Origin: Bradyrhizobium algeriense
GTDB taxonomy: Bacteria > Pseudomonadota > Alphaproteobacteria > Rhizobiales > Xanthobacteraceae
Reading direction: 5' to 3'
Assembly (NCBI RefSeq): GCF_003062295.1
Contig: NZ_PYCN01000040.1
Location: 1-45,986 of the forward strand
Length of the DNA stretch: 45,986 bases
This document shows, one piece after another, positions 43,079 to 45,986 of the stretch. Under the pieces are notes generated by a model. The model saw only the letters and a list, made by a program, of their open reading frames with translations, was not told the origin of the DNA and searched no databases. Both the position numbers and the translations under genes were made by a program. Positions within the stretch are counted from its first letter, which is position 1. Each line of letters starts with the position of its first letter.

Positions 43079-44401
43079 ATGACCACCATCGCAACTGCGG
43101 CGTCCGCGCGGGCGTCGCGAACTTGGTACAAAATCCTCTACGTTCAGGTGCTGATCGCGATTCTGATTGGCGTCCTCGTCGGTTGGCTGTGGCCGTCGCT
43201 CGCGACCAACGAGTGGGTCAAGGCGCTCGGTGACGGCTTCATTAAGCTAATCAAGATGCTGATCGCGCCGATCATCTTCTGCACCGTAGTCTCGGGCATC
43301 GCGCACATCCAGGATGCGAAAAAGGTCGGCCGGGTCGGCCTCAAGGCGCTGGTCTATTTCGAGGTCGTCTCCACCTTTGCCTTGGTGCTCGGCCTGGTGA
43401 TGGGCAATCTTTTTCAGATCGGCCACGGCCTTGCGGCCAAGCCCGATGCCGCAGCCGTCGCCAACTACGTGAAGCAGGCGGAAGCCTCGAAAAGCGTCGA
43501 TTTCATCCTCAATATCATTCCCGACACCGTGGTCGGCGCGCTGGCGCGCGGCGATATCCTGCAGGTGCTCTTGTTTGCGATTCTGTTCGGCTTCTCGCTG
43601 ATGGCGCTGGGTGAGCGCGGCGCAAAGTTGCGTGGCATGATCGACGACGCGGCGCACGCGGTGTTCGGCGTCATCGCCATTGTCATGAAGGTAGCGCCGA
43701 TCGGCGCGTTCGGGGCCATGGCCTTCACGATCGGTAAGTTCGGACCATCGGCGCTCGGCAATCTGATCGGTCTCGTCGCGCTGTTCTATGCTACGGCCGC
43801 GCTGTTCGTGGTGGTCGTGCTCGGTCTGATCTCGCGCTTCGTCGGGTTTTCGATCTTCAAGTTTATCGCCTATATCAAGGATGAGCTCTTGCTCGTGCTC
43901 GGCACCTCGTCCTCGGAAAGTGCGCTGCCGCAGTTGATGACGAAGCTCGAGCGGCTGGGCTGCTCCAAGCCGGTGGTCGGCCTCGTGGTGCCTACCGGCT
44001 ACTCCTTCAACCTCGATGGCACCAACATCTACATGACCTTGGCAACGCTGTTTATCGCTCAGGCGCTCGGGGTCGATCTCAGCTTCGGCCAGCAGCTGAC
44101 CATTCTCGTTGTGGCGATGCTGACTTCGAAAGGCGCAAGCGGTATCACCGGGGCCGGCTTCATCACGCTCGCGGCGACGCTTTCAGTGGTTAATCCAGTG
44201 CTGGTGCCGGGCATGGCAATCGTGTTCTCGATCGACAAATTTATGAGCGAGGTGCGCGCCCTTACTAATATCATCGGCAACGGTATTGCCGCGGTGTTCG
44301 TGGCCTGGTGGGAAGGCGAACTCGACCAGGCCACGCTGCATGCGCGGCTTAACCAGAAAATCGATCCCAACGACGGCGAGACCTCGAACACGGCAGGGTA
44401 G
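43079..44401 (+). CDS. dctA: C4-dicarboxylate transporter DctA
   Basis: ATG 43079, preceded by AAGGAG, gives 440 residues. DctA is the inner-membrane H+ or Na+-coupled importer of succinate, fumarate and malate, the carbon source of nitrogen-fixing bacteroids. The family marks are whole: WYKILYVQVLIAILIGVL at the start, the serine-rich LGTSSSESALPQL, GYSFNLDGTNIYMTLATLF and the KGASGITGAGFI hairpin. Upstream are a palindrome and a region shared with two other places in the window. No dctB/dctD regulators are present. A truncated copy lies at 11863-12323. Intact. Confidence 0.95.
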   Translation: MTTIATAASARASRTWYKILYVQVLIAILIGVLVGWLWPSLATNEWVKALGDGFIKLIKMLIAPIIFCTVVSGIAHIQDAKKVGRVGLKALVYFEVVSTFALVLGLVMGNLFQIGHGLAAKPDAAAVANYVKQAEASKSVDFILNIIPDTVVGALARGDILQVLLFAILFGFSLMALGERGAKLRGMIDDAAHAVFGVIAIVMKVAPIGAFGAMAFTIGKFGPSALGNLIGLVALFYATAALFVVVVLGLISRFVGFSIFKFIAYIKDELLLVLGTSSSESALPQLMTKLERLGCSKPVVGLVVPTGYSFNLDGTNIYMTLATLFIAQALGVDLSFGQQLTILVVAMLTSKGASGITGAGFITLAATLSVVNPVLVPGMAIVFSIDKFMSEVRALTNIIGNGIAAVFVAWWEGELDQATLHARLNQKIDPNDGETSNTAG

Positions 44402-44496
44402 GCGGCTGCATTTCTAACCGTCATTCCAGGGCAAGTCGAACTCGGGTGTAACCGGATTCGCGGGTCTTAGTGGTGCAAGTCGGCAGCAGCCGATTT

Positions 44497-44830
44497 GGAT
44501 TGCGCACCCGGAAACCTCTCGCCGCGATCTCTGGATTGCCGGTTCGCTCGCTTCGTGAGCGCCCCGGAACGACGTCTAAAAGGCTGCCCGTGACACAAGG
44601 GAAGAACCCCCCGGTTTGCCGGGCGGTTTCTCAGGAGTGCCGAGTATGAACGGCTGCTTGAAAGTGGAAGTCTTCTATCCAACCGCATGAGGGCAAAGGG
44701 TTAGCGAAGTGCAACGAGCCATCGCGAAGGGGGTCTGAAGAAGCCGTGGAGCAAAGCCGCGGAGGGACTAATCTAAAGCGTGATGAGGTTAGCTTAAATC
44801 GATTCGGGGTTCCCAAATCAGGAGAATTCT
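44497..44830 (+). ncRNA. Possible 5' fragment of a group II intron ribozyme
   Basis: Several short runs (GCGCACCCGGAAACCTCTCG at the left, then TGAACGGCTGCTTGAAAGTG, AACCGCATGAGGGCAAAGGG and AAGCGTGATGAGGTTAGC) resemble the domain I region of bacterial group II introns in order. Self-complementary arms such as CCCCGG/CCGGGG and CCCGGTTTGCCGGG are present. The 3' end, domain V hairpin and intron-encoded reverse transcriptase are absent, so it would be inactive. The assignment is from memory of such leaders and is tentative. Confidence 0.35.
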
Positions 44831-44863
44831 GATTTACCATGAGGGCTCGGCGTGAAGGCCAGC

Positions 44864-45611
44864 ATGGAGGGAAAGCCTTACTCTGAGGATCTTCGGAAGC
44901 GGGTCGTTGTAGGTTCTTACCGGCGGATTGTCCCGGAGCGAGGCGGCTAAACAGTTCGGTGTTGCGGTCAGCACCGCCGTAGGATGGGTGCGACGGCATC
45001 GGGAGACCGGCAGCGTGGCGCCCGGCAGGATGGGCGTCCACAGGCCGAAGGCGATTTCCGGCGAACATCGTGTCGGGGTTTTGGGACGAATCAAGGGGAC
45101 TTCACCTTGCGCGGCTTGGTCGCCGAGCTCGCTGATCGCGGGCTGAAGGCTGATTACCGTTGAGTGGGAGTTCGTCCACGCCGAGAAGCTCAGCTTCAAA
45201 GAGCAAGGTGGTGGCTGGCGAACGCGACCGTCCGGACGTCGCCAGACGGCGAACGCAGTGGATCAAATTCAAGATCGCCTCGAACCTGAGCGCTTGGTCT
45301 TCAGCGACGAGATCTGGAACAAATTGATATGCGGCCTTGCGGGGGTGGGCGCCCGGTAGCGAGAGGAGTCCCAGCAAGATTCCGCACGGCCGCTGGAAGA
45401 CTTCCTGGCCGCATTGCACCTGCCCGGATCGAGGCTCCATGGTTTCTCGAGGGCCGAACGATCGCGAGAGTTTCCGCCTCTTGTCGAGAAAGTCCTCCTT
45501 CCGACGCTTCGTCCCGGCGACACCCTAATCAACAATCGCGGCAACCACAGAGGCAAAATCGTGCTCAGCTTACCCGCCTCGTCAAATTTCACAAAAGTCC
45601 CACTCTCGTGA
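44864..45611 (+). pseudogene. IS630-type transposase, multiply frameshifted
   Basis: From ATG 44864 (MEGKPYSEDLRKRVV) frames alternate: SRSEAAKQFGVAVSTAVGWV then RRHRETGSVAPG (helix-turn-helix), ERDRPDVARRRTQWIKF, and later LRGWAPGS, PHGRWKT, VEKVLLPTLRPGD and NNRGNHRGK, which together track an IS630-family transposase through its DDE core. At least five frameshifts and a lost DE region near 45300 make it non-functional. The C-terminal third is missing. Confidence 0.75.
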
Positions 45612-45708
45612 ACCCAGAGCCGCTCCTTAAGCACGAGCGACTGTGTTTATAGCTCCGTCTCCGTGGTGGCGACTTTCGCAGATATGGCGGGCTCGACCTA
45701 GTGGTTCA

Positions 45709-45986
45709 TCACAGTGATTTTGACTCTTTGGCGGTGGTTGGATATGCGCGCCCGAGTTTGGCGCGGGCTTTGTCGGTTGTAAACATCCATTTGATGCGGT
45801 CTCGTGCTTTGTTTCGCTGCCGTTGCCATGCTGCGATCTCTTTTCGGAGCCGTTTGGGGTCGTCGATGCGGCGGCCGAGACACTGGCGCTGCAGCACGCT
45901 GATCTCGCACTCGACCATGTTGAGCCAACTGGCGTGTTTCGGGGTGCAGTGGAATTCGAGGCGACGCAGGATGCGACGGGCCTCGG
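45709..45986 (-). CDS. IS630-type transposase, C-terminal part, continues beyond window
   Basis: The minus frame enters from the right edge and ends at TGA or TAA at 45709-45711. Its 90 residues include CTPKHASWLNMVECEISVLQ, the catalytic Glu region of IS630 elements (PKHASWLNxxE), then RRIDDPKRLRKEIAAW and KWMFTTDKARAKLGR before the stop. This part is undamaged. It is a different subfamily from the broken IS630 gene beside it. Whether the whole gene is intact cannot be seen. Confidence 0.8.
   Translation of the reverse strand, partial: EARRILRRLEFHCTPKHASWLNMVECEISVLQRQCLGRRIDDPKRLRKEIAAWQRQRNKARDRIKWMFTTDKARAKLGRAYPTTAKESKSL

Noticed and set aside
1..45986. CRISPR arrays
   Set aside because: No series of regularly spaced identical short repeats seen; the repeats here are IS ends, gene duplications and one palindromic repeat.

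Overview
The window looks like part of a symbiosis island or similar accessory region of a Bradyrhizobium-type alphaproteobacterium. Evidence: a nod box with decayed nodF and nodE beside it, a rhizobial dctA, a mod locus with its DUF2478 gene, ahpC-ahpD, a palindromic repeat (28592-28682) of a kind I associate with Bradyrhizobium, and a very high density of insertion-sequence remnants and broken genes. Species cannot be fixed from the sequence.

Layout. 1-2.9 kb: debris (tail of an isochorismatase-like hydrolase, a PolX fragment, small Cys-rich and single-helix ORFs, a YedK/SRAP fragment). 2.98-5.91 kb: a tight four-gene operon on + encoding a ubiquitin-like protein ending in Gly-Gly, an E2-like protein, a JAB/JAMM protease and a ThiF/E1-like enzyme, in the order seen in bacterial ubiquitin-like conjugation (Bil-like) systems. 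6.1-7.2 kb: ahpC-ahpD. 7.7-12.3 kb: a tandemly duplicated molybdate-transport locus whose two copies have decayed in a largely complementary way, next to a truncated dctA. 13.5-15.5 kb: an MHS-type MFS transporter and a broken TauD-like dioxygenase. 15.4-23.4 kb: a 2189-residue two-module NRPS translationally coupled to a MATE exporter.

24.1-30.4 kb: an intact IS1182-like element bounded by CTAG, an outer-membrane protein gene broken by an IS256-type remnant, a complete orphan speD, a J-domain gene, a broken toxin, and a second truncated IS copy fused in frame to an antitoxin tail. 30.4-40.2 kb: nucleotide-sugar genes: UDP-glucose dehydrogenase plus a UDP-glucuronate-decarboxylase-like SDR, then a branched or deoxy-sugar set (C-methyltransferase, DUF4910 protein, SDR, rfbG remnant, rfbF). 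Several members are truncated and a diverged direct repeat brackets most of the set. 41.4-42.0 kb: two convergent DUF736 genes, one truncated. 42.1-44.4 kb: nod box, nodF/nodE remnants and intact dctA. 44.5-46.0 kb: a possible group II intron 5' fragment and two IS630-type remnants.

The units most likely to work today are the ubiquitin-like operon, ahpCD, modB-modC (without an intact modA in view), the MFS and MATE transporters, the NRPS, speD, the J-domain protein, the UDP-sugar pair, the C-methyltransferase, the DUF4910 protein, the SDR, rfbF, one DUF736 protein and dctA. All function calls rest on reading motifs by eye; no database search was run.
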